From contig NZ_CP007806.1 in the NCBI RefSeq assembly GCF_000219535.2, positions 4,464,501-4,528,500 of the forward strand: a DNA stretch of 64,000 bases, in the 5' to 3' direction. Positions 43,892 to 53,007 of this stretch are shown piece by piece (positions within the stretch are counted from its first letter, which is position 1; each line of letters starts with the position of its first letter). The position numbers were made by a program, and so were the translations under genes. The notes beneath the pieces were generated by a model. That model was not told where the DNA came from. It made no database searches and saw only the letters and a program-made list of their open reading frames with translations. Source of the DNA: Brevibacillus laterosporus LMG 15441. Lineage in GTDB: Bacteria > Bacillota > Bacilli > Brevibacillales > Brevibacillaceae.

Positions 43892-44827
43892 TTGAAAATC
43901 TATTTAATTGAGAATGGAACCATGACTCCAGTTGAAGACATAGAAATAACAATACGCCCACCTGCTAACGGTTTCTATTGGATACAAGCACGTTTATTTG
44001 ATTTGGACATCTTGCAGCATTTGTTTCATTTGCATCCATTAGCTATTGAGGATTGCATTGATGAAGAGGAACAGCGCCCTAAACTTGAGGTCTACCATGA
44101 CCATTACTTTATCGTAAGCAATAGCATTCAGTTTCAGAATGAGGATATATTTCTGCGAGAAGTGAATATCTTTCTCGGAGGGCATTATGTCATTACGGTC
44201 AGTAAATTTGATATAGATGAGATTCGTATTTTTCCCTCCATTATTCGTGAAGAAGAAATTCATTCGTCCGACTTCTTCCTGTATTTTTTTATGGATCAGC
44301 TCATTGAAAGCTACTTTGATGTAATGGAAGAAATTCAAGACCTGATTGAAAATTTAGAGGAGCAGGTGTTACTCAAAGCAAAAAACACTCATCTTTCTCA
44401 AATTGTTGGGTTACGCCGAGAAATTCTGTATGCCAAAAAGATGATGGCGCCACAGCGCGATCTCATTCATGCACTGCAAACGAAGGAGCTATCTCTGATA
44501 TCTCTTAACCTACGTAAATATTTTGTTGATATTCATGAGAATGCCGTAAAGATTGTGGAGAATTTTGAAACATTTCGAGAGCTAATTGGCAACGTCCGCG
44601 AAGCTTATCAGTCTTCCGTTTCCAATCGAACCAATGAGATTATGCGCATTTTTACAGCATTGACCACCATTTTCATGCCTTTAACGGTTGTGACAGGCAT
44701 TTATGGAATGAACTTTGATGTAATGCCAGAACTACATACCAACTACGGCTATTTTATTGTCTTGATTATCATGTTCACATTGGCAACTACAATGTATGTT
44801 ATTTTTAAAAAAAGGGATTGGTTATGA
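43892..44827 (+). CDS. corA: CorA-family magnesium/divalent cation channel
   Basis: 311 residues. Long cytoplasmic N-terminal domain ending in helices, then two C-terminal membrane segments with the pore signature YGMNFDVMPEL near residue 270 between them and a short basic tail FKKRDWL. A pentameric Mg2+ channel is expected. The start is TTG at 43892 with GGAGGGG 7 bases upstream. Single gene. Confidence 0.92.
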   Translation: MKIYLIENGTMTPVEDIEITIRPPANGFYWIQARLFDLDILQHLFHLHPLAIEDCIDEEEQRPKLEVYHDHYFIVSNSIQFQNEDIFLREVNIFLGGHYVITVSKFDIDEIRIFPSIIREEEIHSSDFFLYFFMDQLIESYFDVMEEIQDLIENLEEQVLLKAKNTHLSQIVGLRREILYAKKMMAPQRDLIHALQTKELSLISLNLRKYFVDIHENAVKIVENFETFRELIGNVREAYQSSVSNRTNEIMRIFTALTTIFMPLTVVTGIYGMNFDVMPELHTNYGYFIVLIIMFTLATTMYVIFKKRDWL

Positions 44828-44989
44828 ATGGAAAAAGGTCTATAATTTAGAATAAGAGGTATCTTTAACAAAAGAGCCTACTTACATATCTCCTAGTAAA
44901 TGAAAGGGTTTTCCTTTCTTTTTGACATTTTTTCTTTCTTCACCTTACTTGCGATTGATAGTTTTTATATGTCTGAAAGGGGAATGGAG

Positions 44990-46189
44990 ATGTCAAGTAT
45001 CCGCAAGTTTTGTGTTGCCATTGTAGGTGGAGGTAGCGCCGGCATTATGGTTGCAGCTCGATTATTGCGCGCACGCCCCTCTCTTCGCGGAAGTATTGCA
45101 ATCATTGACCCTGCTGATAAACACTACTATCAGCCCTTGTGGACGCTGGTAGGAGCAGGTGTTGTATCAAAGGAAAAGACAGAACGTGAGGAAGCCTCCC
45201 TAATTCCCAAGGGAGCGACTTGGATCAAGGAGTCTATCGAATCCTTTTTTCCAGAAATGAATCAAGTCTGTACAGCACAAGGTGAAAAGATTCAATATGA
45301 CTATTTGGTTGTATCCGCCGGGATTGAGATAGGCTGGGACAAAATTAAAGGGCTCCCAGAGGCAATTGGAAAAGGCGGAGTATGTAGTAATTATTCTTAT
45401 GAGCATGTTTCGTATACGTGGGAATGTCTGCGTACTTTTTCAGGAGGAACTGCTATTTTTACTCACCCAAATACACCGATTAAATGCGGGGGTGCTCCCC
45501 AAAAAATCATGTATTTAGCGGACGATCATATGCGGAAGGCAAAGGTGCGCTCCCATTCGCAGATCATTTTTGCTTCAGCTAATGCGAGTATTTTTGCCGT
45601 CAAAAAATATGCAGATTCCTTACAGAATGTTATTAACAGAAAAAATATTCACACCAATTTCAGATGGAACTTGATAGAGATTCTTTCAAAAAAGAAAGAA
45701 GCTTTATTTGTTCATCTAGATACAAAAGAGTTACATACCCTTTCCTATGACATGCTGCACGTGGTGCCCCCTATGTTTCCCCCCCGTTTTATTCGAGAAA
45801 GCCCTTTAGCAGACGAAGCTGGATGGGTAGAAATTGATGCAGCTACACTACAGCATAGACGCTACCCAAACATTTTTTCTCTAGGAGATTGTAGTAACCT
45901 TCCTACTTCTAAGACTGGGGCTGCTATTCGAAAACAAGCGCCTGTGCTCGTGGCCAATCTATTGGCTGTCATGGATCAGCAAACCTTATCCGCTCGATAT
46001 GATGGATATACGTCTTGCCCATTAGTAACAGGCTATAATCGCTTGATCCTAGCAGAATTTGATTACAAGCTAGAACCCCGCGAAACGTTTCCCTTTGATC
46101 AAGCAAAAGAAAGATATAGCATGTATCGAGTAAAAAAGGATTTGCTTCCTCTCCTTTACTGGCGAGCAATGATGAAAGGGCGAATGTAA
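44990..46189 (+). CDS. Sulfide:quinone oxidoreductase-like flavoprotein
   Basis: 399 residues. FAD fold at VAIVGGGSAGIMVAARLL, then DKHYYQPLWTLVGAGV, a segment conserved in SQR; Cys-containing GVCSNYSYE and IKCGGAPQKIMYLAD provide the two redox cysteines; the late IFSLGDCSNLPTSKTGAA binds FAD. It oxidises sulfide to a persulfide at the membrane and reduces menaquinone. GGGGA lies 6 bases before the ATG at 44990; the frame is open to 44900 without a better site. A CstB-like gene follows 53 bases later. Confidence 0.87.
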   Translation: MSSIRKFCVAIVGGGSAGIMVAARLLRARPSLRGSIAIIDPADKHYYQPLWTLVGAGVVSKEKTEREEASLIPKGATWIKESIESFFPEMNQVCTAQGEKIQYDYLVVSAGIEIGWDKIKGLPEAIGKGGVCSNYSYEHVSYTWECLRTFSGGTAIFTHPNTPIKCGGAPQKIMYLADDHMRKAKVRSHSQIIFASANASIFAVKKYADSLQNVINRKNIHTNFRWNLIEILSKKKEALFVHLDTKELHTLSYDMLHVVPPMFPPRFIRESPLADEAGWVEIDAATLQHRRYPNIFSLGDCSNLPTSKTGAAIRKQAPVLVANLLAVMDQQTLSARYDGYTSCPLVTGYNRLILAEFDYKLEPRETFPFDQAKERYSMYRVKKDLLPLLYWRAMMKGRM

Positions 46190-46242
46190 CCCTTGTTCCA
46201 TCCATATTTCATATTAAAAAATAGAAGGAGGAACGATCATTC

Positions 46243-47688
46243 ATGTTATTACGTTACTTTTATCATGAACCATTAGCTCAAGCTTCCTATCTTGTAGGCT
46301 GTCAACGAACTGGTGAAGCCGTCGTCATTGATCCGCAAAGGGACATTACAGCTTATTTGCGTATTGCCCAGCAGGAGGGTCTGCGTATCGTAGGTGCATT
46401 GGAAACTCATATCCATGCCGACTTTGTATCCGGAGCAAGAGAGATCGCCCATCGGACCCAGGCTACTCTTTATCTTTCAGGAGAAGGGGGACCTGACTGG
46501 CAATATGCGGGACTCGATGGTGTTGCCCATCAAATTATCCATGAGGGAGATACCTTGTCCGTAGGCAATCTCCGTTTAGAAGTTATGCACACGCCAGGAC
46601 ATACACCGGAGAGTCTGTCCTTTTTATTAAAGGACTATGGTTTAGCCGGGTCACAGCCCATCGGAGTATTCACAGGAGATTTTGTGTTTGTTGGTGACGT
46701 AGGACGTCCTGATCTGCTCGAAAAGGCCGCTGGTCAAATAGGTACTGCTGAGGTCGGAGCACGTCAAATGTATCAATCTCTTCAACGTTTTAAAGAATGG
46801 GAGGACTATCTGCAAATCTGGCCGGGTCATGGAGCGGGAAGTGCCTGCGGAAAGGCATTAGGTGCCGTCCCCTCTTCTACGGTAGGCTATGAAAAGCGCT
46901 ATAATCCTGCCCTAGCCTTCACAGAAGAAGAAAAATTCGTTACATGGCTGTTAAACGGTCAGCCAGAGCCCCCCCGCTATTTCTCTCGAATGAAACAGGT
47001 TAATAAACAAGGAGCAGCCTTGATAGCTGATATCCCTCTCCCCAAAGAAATACAGATGAATCAGGAAGTGCTACAGGATATTCTAGCTAGTGACGCAATC
47101 CTGCTCGATACACGTCTTGCCTCAGTATTTGCCCAAAGCCATTTGAGTGGCTCTCTATCTATCCCCCATCAGCGCAGCTTCTGTACCTGGGCTGGTTGGT
47201 TAATTGATGAACAAAGTCCCTTATATGTCCTTGGAAATAAAGAAGATCACCAACAAATATTATCCGATTTAAGAGCGGTTGGAATTGATCATGTCTTAGC
47301 GATGGGTGATAGTAATGAAATTCAAAAAAACATCGATCTGTCCCCCCTGCTTAAAGACATGAAGGAAATGGATGTCATGACAGCCACTTCCCTTGTCTAT
47401 CAGCAGGACGTCACCTTGATCGATGTTCGCAATTCATCTGAATGGCTTGAGGGCCATCTTCCACATGCTGTTCATATTCCGCTCGGCTCTCTACACAAGC
47501 GACTGGATGAGATTCCTAAAGATAAACCGATACTTGTCCAATGTCGTTCAGGCGCTCGCTCTGCCATAGCAGTCAGCCTTTTAGAATCGAAAGGCTTTGA
47601 GAATTTGATTAATTTAGAAGGTGGTATCCTCGCCTGGAATCAGGCTGGACTCGAAACAATAAACAATCCAGCTAATGTCACCATCTAA
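46243..47688 (+). CDS. cstB: Persulfide dioxygenase-rhodanese fusion, CstB-like
   Basis: 481 residues in three parts. The metallo-beta-lactamase domain (1-~235) shows THIHADFVSG, HTPGHTPES, TGDFVFVGDVGRPDL and GHGAGSACGKALG, the Fe-binding set of persulfide dioxygenases. A degenerate rhodanese lacking the catalytic Cys follows (about 265-360), then an active rhodanese (about 375-470) with VQCRSGARSA. This matches S. aureus CstB, which turns persulfide into thiosulfate. It pairs with the upstream SQR. GGAGGAACG precedes the ATG. Confidence 0.9.
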   Translation: MLLRYFYHEPLAQASYLVGCQRTGEAVVIDPQRDITAYLRIAQQEGLRIVGALETHIHADFVSGAREIAHRTQATLYLSGEGGPDWQYAGLDGVAHQIIHEGDTLSVGNLRLEVMHTPGHTPESLSFLLKDYGLAGSQPIGVFTGDFVFVGDVGRPDLLEKAAGQIGTAEVGARQMYQSLQRFKEWEDYLQIWPGHGAGSACGKALGAVPSSTVGYEKRYNPALAFTEEEKFVTWLLNGQPEPPRYFSRMKQVNKQGAALIADIPLPKEIQMNQEVLQDILASDAILLDTRLASVFAQSHLSGSLSIPHQRSFCTWAGWLIDEQSPLYVLGNKEDHQQILSDLRAVGIDHVLAMGDSNEIQKNIDLSPLLKDMKEMDVMTATSLVYQQDVTLIDVRNSSEWLEGHLPHAVHIPLGSLHKRLDEIPKDKPILVQCRSGARSAIAVSLLESKGFENLINLEGGILAWNQAGLETINNPANVTI

Positions 47689-47714
47689 GGCTTGCTTTCT
47701 CAAAAATAAACCTA

Positions 47715-48818
47715 TTAGCTAAGCGGCTCACAATCAGAAATAACTAAACTTAACTCGGTAGTTAGATCAATTTCAAATGGCTTTACCTTTTCATGAGCCT
47801 CATTTTCTAAAATTCGTACAACCGGTCTGGAGGGAAATCCCGGATTATTTTTAATAATAACGCCGGAGATACCAGAGCTTAAGGTGACCCCTAGACCAAC
47901 TGGATAAATAGAGATCGCATTTCGAAATTGTTCCAAAACATTATTACAAAATTGCGTACCCGATCCTGCAAACAAAAGCTCCGTAGCATCATGCGGTAGC
48001 ATCGGCTTACGATAAACCCGATGACTTGTTAAAGCATCAAACACATCACATACGGCTAAAATTTTCGCATATGGATGAATTTCCGCTTCTTTTAATTGAC
48101 GGGGGTAGCCACTCCCGTCAATTCTTTCATGATGCTGAAATGCGCAATGTGCAGCTAGTAACGGAACTCCTATTTGTTTTCGTAATAATTCAAATCCGAT
48201 TACGGTATGCTGCTTGACAATTTCATACTCCTCATCAGTCAAACGCCCCGGCTTATTCAATATTTCAGGCGGTATCATCATTTTACCTACATCATGTAAA
48301 ATAGCCCCTATGGCTAAATCAGCAATTTCCTTATCATTTAACCCCATTTTTAATCCGACTGATACAGTATAAATTGTTACGTTAAAGGAATGGACAAACA
48401 CGTAGGAATCGATACCACACACCGTTCCTAGTAAATTCATTGCTGAATGATTGTTTTTTAATTCATGAATAAGATTCATGAGCACGCCTCGAACACGCAG
48501 TCCCATTTTTTCTGCCGCAAACACTTGTCTAAATTTTTTAGGATCTTCACGAAAGGTTTCAAACGACTTGTGGATAAATCCCATCGCTTCCCGTCGCGTC
48601 TCATCGGATATAATATCATCTATAAGAATATCAGCGGTATCCTCATCCTCAATATAAATGGAATGAATATTCATTACTGCTAAACGTGCGATCATTCTCT
48701 GAGTGAGTGTAACGCCGTTTCCCACTAAGATTGTACCATTACTATTGTAGATACTTCGTGCAAGCTTCATGCCCGTTTCACAGCGGGTGATGGACAATAA
48801 TCGCATTAATTTTTCCAA
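47715..48818 (-). CDS. HD-GYP cyclic di-GMP phosphodiesterase
   Basis: 367 residues. The N-terminal part is a small sensor-like region; the HD-GYP domain shows AIGAILHDVGKMMIPPEILN with the HD pair near residue 176 and QHHERIDGSGYPRQL with the GYP near 230. Metal-binding His residues are intact, so hydrolysis of cyclic di-GMP is expected. The start is TTG at 48818 close after AGGAAAGG; an ATG at 48806 is the alternative. It converges with cstB without a clear terminator. Confidence 0.88.
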   Translation of the reverse strand: MEKLMRLLSITRCETGMKLARSIYNSNGTILVGNGVTLTQRMIARLAVMNIHSIYIEDEDTADILIDDIISDETRREAMGFIHKSFETFREDPKKFRQVFAAEKMGLRVRGVLMNLIHELKNNHSAMNLLGTVCGIDSYVFVHSFNVTIYTVSVGLKMGLNDKEIADLAIGAILHDVGKMMIPPEILNKPGRLTDEEYEIVKQHTVIGFELLRKQIGVPLLAAHCAFQHHERIDGSGYPRQLKEAEIHPYAKILAVCDVFDALTSHRVYRKPMLPHDATELLFAGSGTQFCNNVLEQFRNAISIYPVGLGVTLSSGISGVIIKNNPGFPSRPVVRILENEAHEKVKPFEIDLTTELSLVISDCEPLS

Positions 48819-48940
48819 GCCTTTCCTAGTACTAGTACCATTATACCTACTAGTAATTTCGTCAAAAAGAAGGATTGATTTTACTATTGTTATCTAATAA
48901 AGAGAAGTTTGGCTAAGGCTGTTGAGCTTGTCCACCATCG

Positions 48941-48977
48941 CAAACCTCCTATTCCGTGAGGTATTAGGAGGCTTTTA
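48941..48977 (-). terminator. Probable terminator after yunC
   Basis: CCTCCTAAT pairs with ATTCCGTGAGG-flanked AGGAGG (arms about 48944-48953 and 48963-48972); T-run short on the minus strand. Confidence 0.5.
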
Positions 48978-48980
48978 CGC

Positions 48981-49301
48981 TTATGTTCGTTGTTCGTGAG
49001 AGAGCATGAATTCAATAGCATCGCTACCTTTTATACCTGTCTCTATCCCCAAAGCCTCCGAGCCATAAGTCACTGATTCTAAAGGAGCATCCAGCAGTTC
49101 TTGTATCGTTTTTACACCTGTTGCCCGACCTGCAATAATTTCTCGATGAGCTAACTTCTCATTTAATAATCCAACATCAAGTGCACCACACATGATATAT
49201 CCGATTTCCGTGGCCACCACCAGCAGCGTAGTTTTCGGCAAATGCACGGTAATGGCCTGTGCTACACCCGCGTTAAAATAAAGCGGCTTCATTTCAATCA
49301 T
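48981..49301 (-). CDS. yunC: DUF1805 protein YunC
   Basis: 106 residues with the family pattern KTTLLVVATEIGYIMCGALDVGLLNEK and REIIAGRATGVKTIQELLDAPL. The family has a known alpha/beta fold and no established function. The ATG at 49301 follows GGAGGGGT. Its place downstream of yunE fits the B. subtilis yunC-yunF cluster. Confidence 0.9.
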   Translation of the reverse strand: MIEMKPLYFNAGVAQAITVHLPKTTLLVVATEIGYIMCGALDVGLLNEKLAHREIIAGRATGVKTIQELLDAPLESVTYGSEALGIETGIKGSDAIEFMLSHEQRT

Positions 49302-49375
49302 CTGTACCCCTCCTTTCTTTTTACGATATGAGCAAAAGAGAGAAGGGGTGTTTTTTCGAATGAAAATACGGCATG

Positions 49376-50203
49376 CTAAGCTACAAAAGCTTTACAAATC
49401 ATTTGAACGGCAATCGCTAAGATCATGATTCTCAGCAGGAGTATTAAGGTCTTACCTTTTAATTTATTAGACACAATAGCTCCTATTGCTCCACCAATCC
49501 ATGCCCCTGGCGCTAGACCAAGCACATAGAACCAGTGGATATGTTCGTTTATAATATTCGTTGTGGAACCGACAACAGCCGACAAAAAGATAATGCACAT
49601 GGAGGTAGCCGTAGCCATATGGGCAGGGAAACGATATAGGACGATCAGTGCCGGCACCATCAGAATTCCTCCACCAACTCCAAACAAAGAAGAAATGATA
49701 CCGACAAAAAACGCAATGATGATAGCAGAGATACGGTTATAGCCATAAACTTGCTGCTCCCCCTGCTCATCCACATAGGTTTTAACAATCTTCCATTGGT
49801 TCGTTCTTGGCTTGAATTTATCTTTAATCATTAGCAAGATAAACATGGAGATTTGAAATAAACCAAACAAAAGATAAAATGAGTCACTATTTAACCATTT
49901 ATTTACATAAACTCCAACGATTGCTCCCGGAGCACTACCAATAAAAAATAGGACAGCCGCTTGCACTTCCACTTTTTTCTGTTTCCAAAAGCTAATACTT
50001 GAGGAGAGAGCTGTTATCGCAATGACCAATAAAGAGGTACCGCTCGCTATTTGCGGGGTAATACTACCTGGCTCATACATATTCCCGAAATAAAGTAAGG
50101 CAGGAACGAAAAACATTCCTCCGCCAATACCAACCAGACTCCCCATTACACCTGCGAATAGTCCAATAAACATAAACAATAAAATAAAGAGTGCAATTAC
50201 CAT
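49376..50203 (-). CDS. yunE: TauE/SafE (TSUP) family exporter YunE
   Basis: 275 residues, about eight membrane segments in two homologous halves. Each half opens with the family motif: GVMGSLVGIGGGMFFVPALL near residue 15 and GIISSLFGVGGGILMVPALI near 165. Members export sulfite, sulfoacetate or related anions. Its closeness to SQR and CstB genes makes a role in exporting sulfur oxidation products plausible, though the family is also part of the yun block in B. subtilis. The start lies 38 bases after yunF on the same strand. Confidence 0.9.
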   Translation of the reverse strand: MVIALFILLFMFIGLFAGVMGSLVGIGGGMFFVPALLYFGNMYEPGSITPQIASGTSLLVIAITALSSSISFWKQKKVEVQAAVLFFIGSAPGAIVGVYVNKWLNSDSFYLLFGLFQISMFILLMIKDKFKPRTNQWKIVKTYVDEQGEQQVYGYNRISAIIIAFFVGIISSLFGVGGGILMVPALIVLYRFPAHMATATSMCIIFLSAVVGSTTNIINEHIHWFYVLGLAPGAWIGGAIGAIVSNKLKGKTLILLLRIMILAIAVQMICKAFVA

Positions 50204-50241
50204 GATCAGCCTCTTCCTGGGCGTACAACGCCAAAATGTTG

Positions 50242-51099
50242 TTAGAAAAGCTCAAGTTGCCGAGGATTCAATCCATCCGGATCAATATCCAATAGTTGCA
50301 TCATTCGCTTGGCGTTTGCTACAGCATCGCCCCCTGAATTATTATTGAATAGCACAATAACACGTTCCGTTTGCTGACTTAATTCGAGCAGTCTAGGCTT
50401 CCATTCTTGTAACTCTTCTTCACTATATCTGTATAAATACCTAACATCTCGCCAATTTGGGGCGCCAGTGTCACGCCATCCCGCCCTATTTCTCCCATGA
50501 AAGCGAACCAATGCCTGTTTTGGAGAACTAACCGCCGTAACAATGGGGACAGAGCCAGACCCTACCTGCGGCTCATCACAGACAACATGAACAGCGCCCA
50601 GCTTTTGCAGAAAAGCTAATGTCTTTTCTCTCCAAGCAGACTCAAACCAGCTTTGGTGTCGAAATTCGACAGAGATAGAGTAATGGGAAAAATATTGTAC
50701 ACAGTACTGAACGTATTGAACATGCTCTCGCTTACAGTCAAACCAAGGTGGGAATTGAAACAATAATGTCTCCAATTTCCCTGCGTCAACAAGTGGCTGA
50801 ATGCTCTCTTCAAAACTCTTAAATAATTCTAGCTTTTCATCGCGTTCCATGTTACGTTGATGACCGGTCAGCCCTTGATGCGGTTTGACAATAAAACGGA
50901 ATGCATCAGGGGTTTCCTTTGCCCACGTCACATAATTTTTTTGTGGTAAAATAGCGTAAAAAGAGCTGTCCAGCTCTACAATAGGAAAATGACTGGCATA
51001 AACAGACAACTTATCTTTGGCTTTCACACCCTGCGTGTATAAATCATCATGATCTCCCCAGCCGCATACGCCAATTTGAATGTTTTGGTTTTTGCTCAA
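50242..51099 (-). CDS. yunF: DUF72 family protein YunF
   Basis: 285 residues, TIM-barrel DUF72. Typical features: IQIGVCGWGDHDDLYTQGV, FPIVELDSSFYAI, FRFIVKPHQGLTGH, VEFRHQSWF, and VRFHGRNRAGW late. Function is unknown; a nuclease-like or metal-dependent role has been proposed for the family. The start is TTG at 51099 with AGAAGG upstream; the frame continues further but overlaps the divergent JAMM gene. It heads yunF-yunE, probably with yunC. Confidence 0.85.
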   Translation of the reverse strand: MSKNQNIQIGVCGWGDHDDLYTQGVKAKDKLSVYASHFPIVELDSSFYAILPQKNYVTWAKETPDAFRFIVKPHQGLTGHQRNMERDEKLELFKSFEESIQPLVDAGKLETLLFQFPPWFDCKREHVQYVQYCVQYFSHYSISVEFRHQSWFESAWREKTLAFLQKLGAVHVVCDEPQVGSGSVPIVTAVSSPKQALVRFHGRNRAGWRDTGAPNWRDVRYLYRYSEEELQEWKPRLLELSQQTERVIVLFNNNSGGDAVANAKRMMQLLDIDPDGLNPRQLELF

Positions 51100-51144
51100 G
51101 AGAAAACCTTCTTTCACTTTAAACTTAAAGGAGAAATAGTAGCT

Positions 51145-51585
51145 ATGAACCACACCCTATTGGGTTCTCCCTTTTCTCATGCGGATCAGTCGATCCTTAT
51201 CTCAAAAACACTAGTGTCTCAACTACTCGTAGCAGCAAAACAGCAATTGCCTTACGAATTTACTGCATTACTAGGCGGTCATCAAAACATGATTACTTCA
51301 TCCTATCCTGCTTCTTCGGAAGTTGCCTCAACCGACACTTTTTTGATAAGTCCATCTATTTTTTTTCAAAGCATAGCCCAGATGAAAAAACAACAAGAAT
51401 GCTGGCTTGGCGTTTTGCACACTCATCCGCTCTCTCCTGCCGTTCCCTCTTCTCTAGATATACAGGGATGGCATTATCCCCAGCTTTGCTACTGGATTTT
51501 ATCATTTGCAACTGAGATACCTGATTTAGCTTTGTATCAAATTAGCCAAGGACATGTACAACGGCATTCATACGAGATAATCTAA
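51145..51585 (+). CDS. JAMM/MPN metallopeptidase-like protein
   Basis: 146 residues. The full JAMM zinc set is visible: Glu38 in QLPYEFTALLGG and LGVLHTHP then SLDIQGW, giving HxHx7Sx2D. Such proteins remove ubiquitin-like or amino-acid modifications or cut small sulfur-carrier fusions. No ThiS/MoaD-like carrier is in the neighbourhood. GGAGAAATAGTAGCT precedes the ATG at 51145; only 45 bases separate it from the divergent yunF start. Confidence 0.83.
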   Translation: MNHTLLGSPFSHADQSILISKTLVSQLLVAAKQQLPYEFTALLGGHQNMITSSYPASSEVASTDTFLISPSIFFQSIAQMKKQQECWLGVLHTHPLSPAVPSSLDIQGWHYPQLCYWILSFATEIPDLALYQISQGHVQRHSYEII

Positions 51586-51894
51586 CCGCTTCTGACCTGC
51601 CGCCAAGCTTTTTCCTTTTGTATAAACTTGTTTCATTGTCCCTGATATTCTTTCTCATCAGAAATCAACAGAAAATCTTTCCATAATTAGTTTACTCCTT
51701 TTTTCGACAATCCTCAAATGCTGGGACATTACATAACCCTGCTTGTAAATGAGCAGAATATCATTAGAATTTTGAAGCTGGATTCATTGCGTAAATAATC
51801 TGACAATTGACGTTTGTTTATTTGTCTGATAGAATTTCATCGTTTGCCCAATTTAAACAAAACGTAGCAGAGACAAAAGGGAGGATTTTTCATC
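51586..51894. other. 309-base region before the BMP lipoprotein genes
   Basis: AT-rich with no gene. The right end carries a strong sigma-A promoter. I see no purine-type riboswitch fold. Confidence 0.4.
51807..51835 (+). promoter_or_regulatory. Sigma-A promoter of the first BMP lipoprotein gene
   Basis: TTGACG (51807-51812), a 17-base spacer and TAGAAT (51830-51835), 59 bases before the ATG. Confidence 0.8.
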
Positions 51895-52920
51895 ATGAAA
51901 AAGCTTTATTCAATCCTCGGTGCTAGTCTTTTGACCTTCTCACTCGCTCTAAGCGGCTGTGGAACAAAAGCTCCTGAAACCGGGAACGCATCTGGAGAAG
52001 CAAAAAAACACATAAAAGTAGGAATGGTTACTGCTACTGGTACAGTTAACGATAATTCCTTTAACCAGATGACATGGGAAAGCTTGCAAAAGTTTGGAAA
52101 AGACACTGGTGCAGAGACTCAATACCTGCAATCTGCAAGTGATAGTGATATCATTCCAAACTTGAATCAATTTATTAAAGAGAAATGGGATCTAACTTTT
52201 GGTGTCGGCTTCTTAATGTCCGAACATGTACAAAAAGTAGCGAAAGAAAATCCAGAAGCTAAAATTGCTATCATTGACTCTGTTGTTGACGCACCAAACG
52301 TAACATCCATCGTGTTCAAAGAGCATGAAGGGGCTTACCTTGCTGGTGTAGCGGCTGCACTTAGTAGTAAAACGGGCAAAATTGGTTTCCTTGGCGGTAT
52401 TGAAATGCCTGTAATCAAACGTTTTGAAGCAGGCTTCACAGCAGGTGCAAAGGCAGCTAAACCAGATATTACAATCGTTCCCCTCTACACTGGGGCATTT
52501 GACAAACCTGATCTTGGTAAATCTACTGCTTCCTCTATGTTTAACCGCGGTGTTGACATTGTGTTCCATGCGGCAAGCTCTACAGGTGATGGTTTGTTTA
52601 ACGAAGCAAAAGACCGTCGCGCTAAAGGCGAAAACGTATGGGTTATCGGCGTAGATATGGATCAATCTAAAGTATTTGGCGAAGATATCACAATGACATC
52701 TATGATCAAACGTGTTGATGAAGCTGCATACCGAGTATCTACTGATCTTTTAAATGGTAAATTTGAAGGTGGTAAATCGGTATCTCTTGGTTTGAAAGAG
52801 AACGGTGTTGGACTAGCTGAATCCACAAAGAAAAACATCTCCGAGGATGTTTGGAAAAAGATCGAAGAGTTTAAACAAAAAATCATTAGTGGTGAAATTA
52901 CAGTACCAGACAAAATGTAA
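51895..52920 (+). CDS. BMP/PnrA family substrate-binding lipoprotein 1
   Basis: 341 residues. Signal peptide with lipobox ALSGC (Cys20), then a BMP-family domain: VGMVTATGTVNDNSFNQMTWE, LQSASDSDIIPNLNQFIKEKWD, GFLGGIEMPVIKRFEAGF, VFHAASSTGDGLFNEA and SMIKRVDEAAYRV. The family binds nucleosides (PnrA/TmpC, B. subtilis Med-like). GGAGG precedes the ATG. It is followed by a close paralogue and no permease or ATPase gene is nearby, so it either shares a distant ABC transporter or has a signalling role. Confidence 0.92.
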   Translation: MKKLYSILGASLLTFSLALSGCGTKAPETGNASGEAKKHIKVGMVTATGTVNDNSFNQMTWESLQKFGKDTGAETQYLQSASDSDIIPNLNQFIKEKWDLTFGVGFLMSEHVQKVAKENPEAKIAIIDSVVDAPNVTSIVFKEHEGAYLAGVAAALSSKTGKIGFLGGIEMPVIKRFEAGFTAGAKAAKPDITIVPLYTGAFDKPDLGKSTASSMFNRGVDIVFHAASSTGDGLFNEAKDRRAKGENVWVIGVDMDQSKVFGEDITMTSMIKRVDEAAYRVSTDLLNGKFEGGKSVSLGLKENGVGLAESTKKNISEDVWKKIEEFKQKIISGEITVPDKM

Positions 52921-52933
52921 CACTTTTTTATAA

Positions 52934-52979
52934 AAACGGCATTTCTGTTAGCTTTTGAGCTACGGCAATGCCGTTCTTT
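52934..52979 (+). terminator. Hairpin between the two BMP genes
   Basis: AACGGCAT (52935-52942) pairs with ATGCCGTT (52968-52975), followed by CTTTAC. It may be a weak terminator or attenuator. Confidence 0.5.
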
Positions 52980-53007
52980 ACTCATTTTCTTTGGAGGTAC
53001 AAACAAC

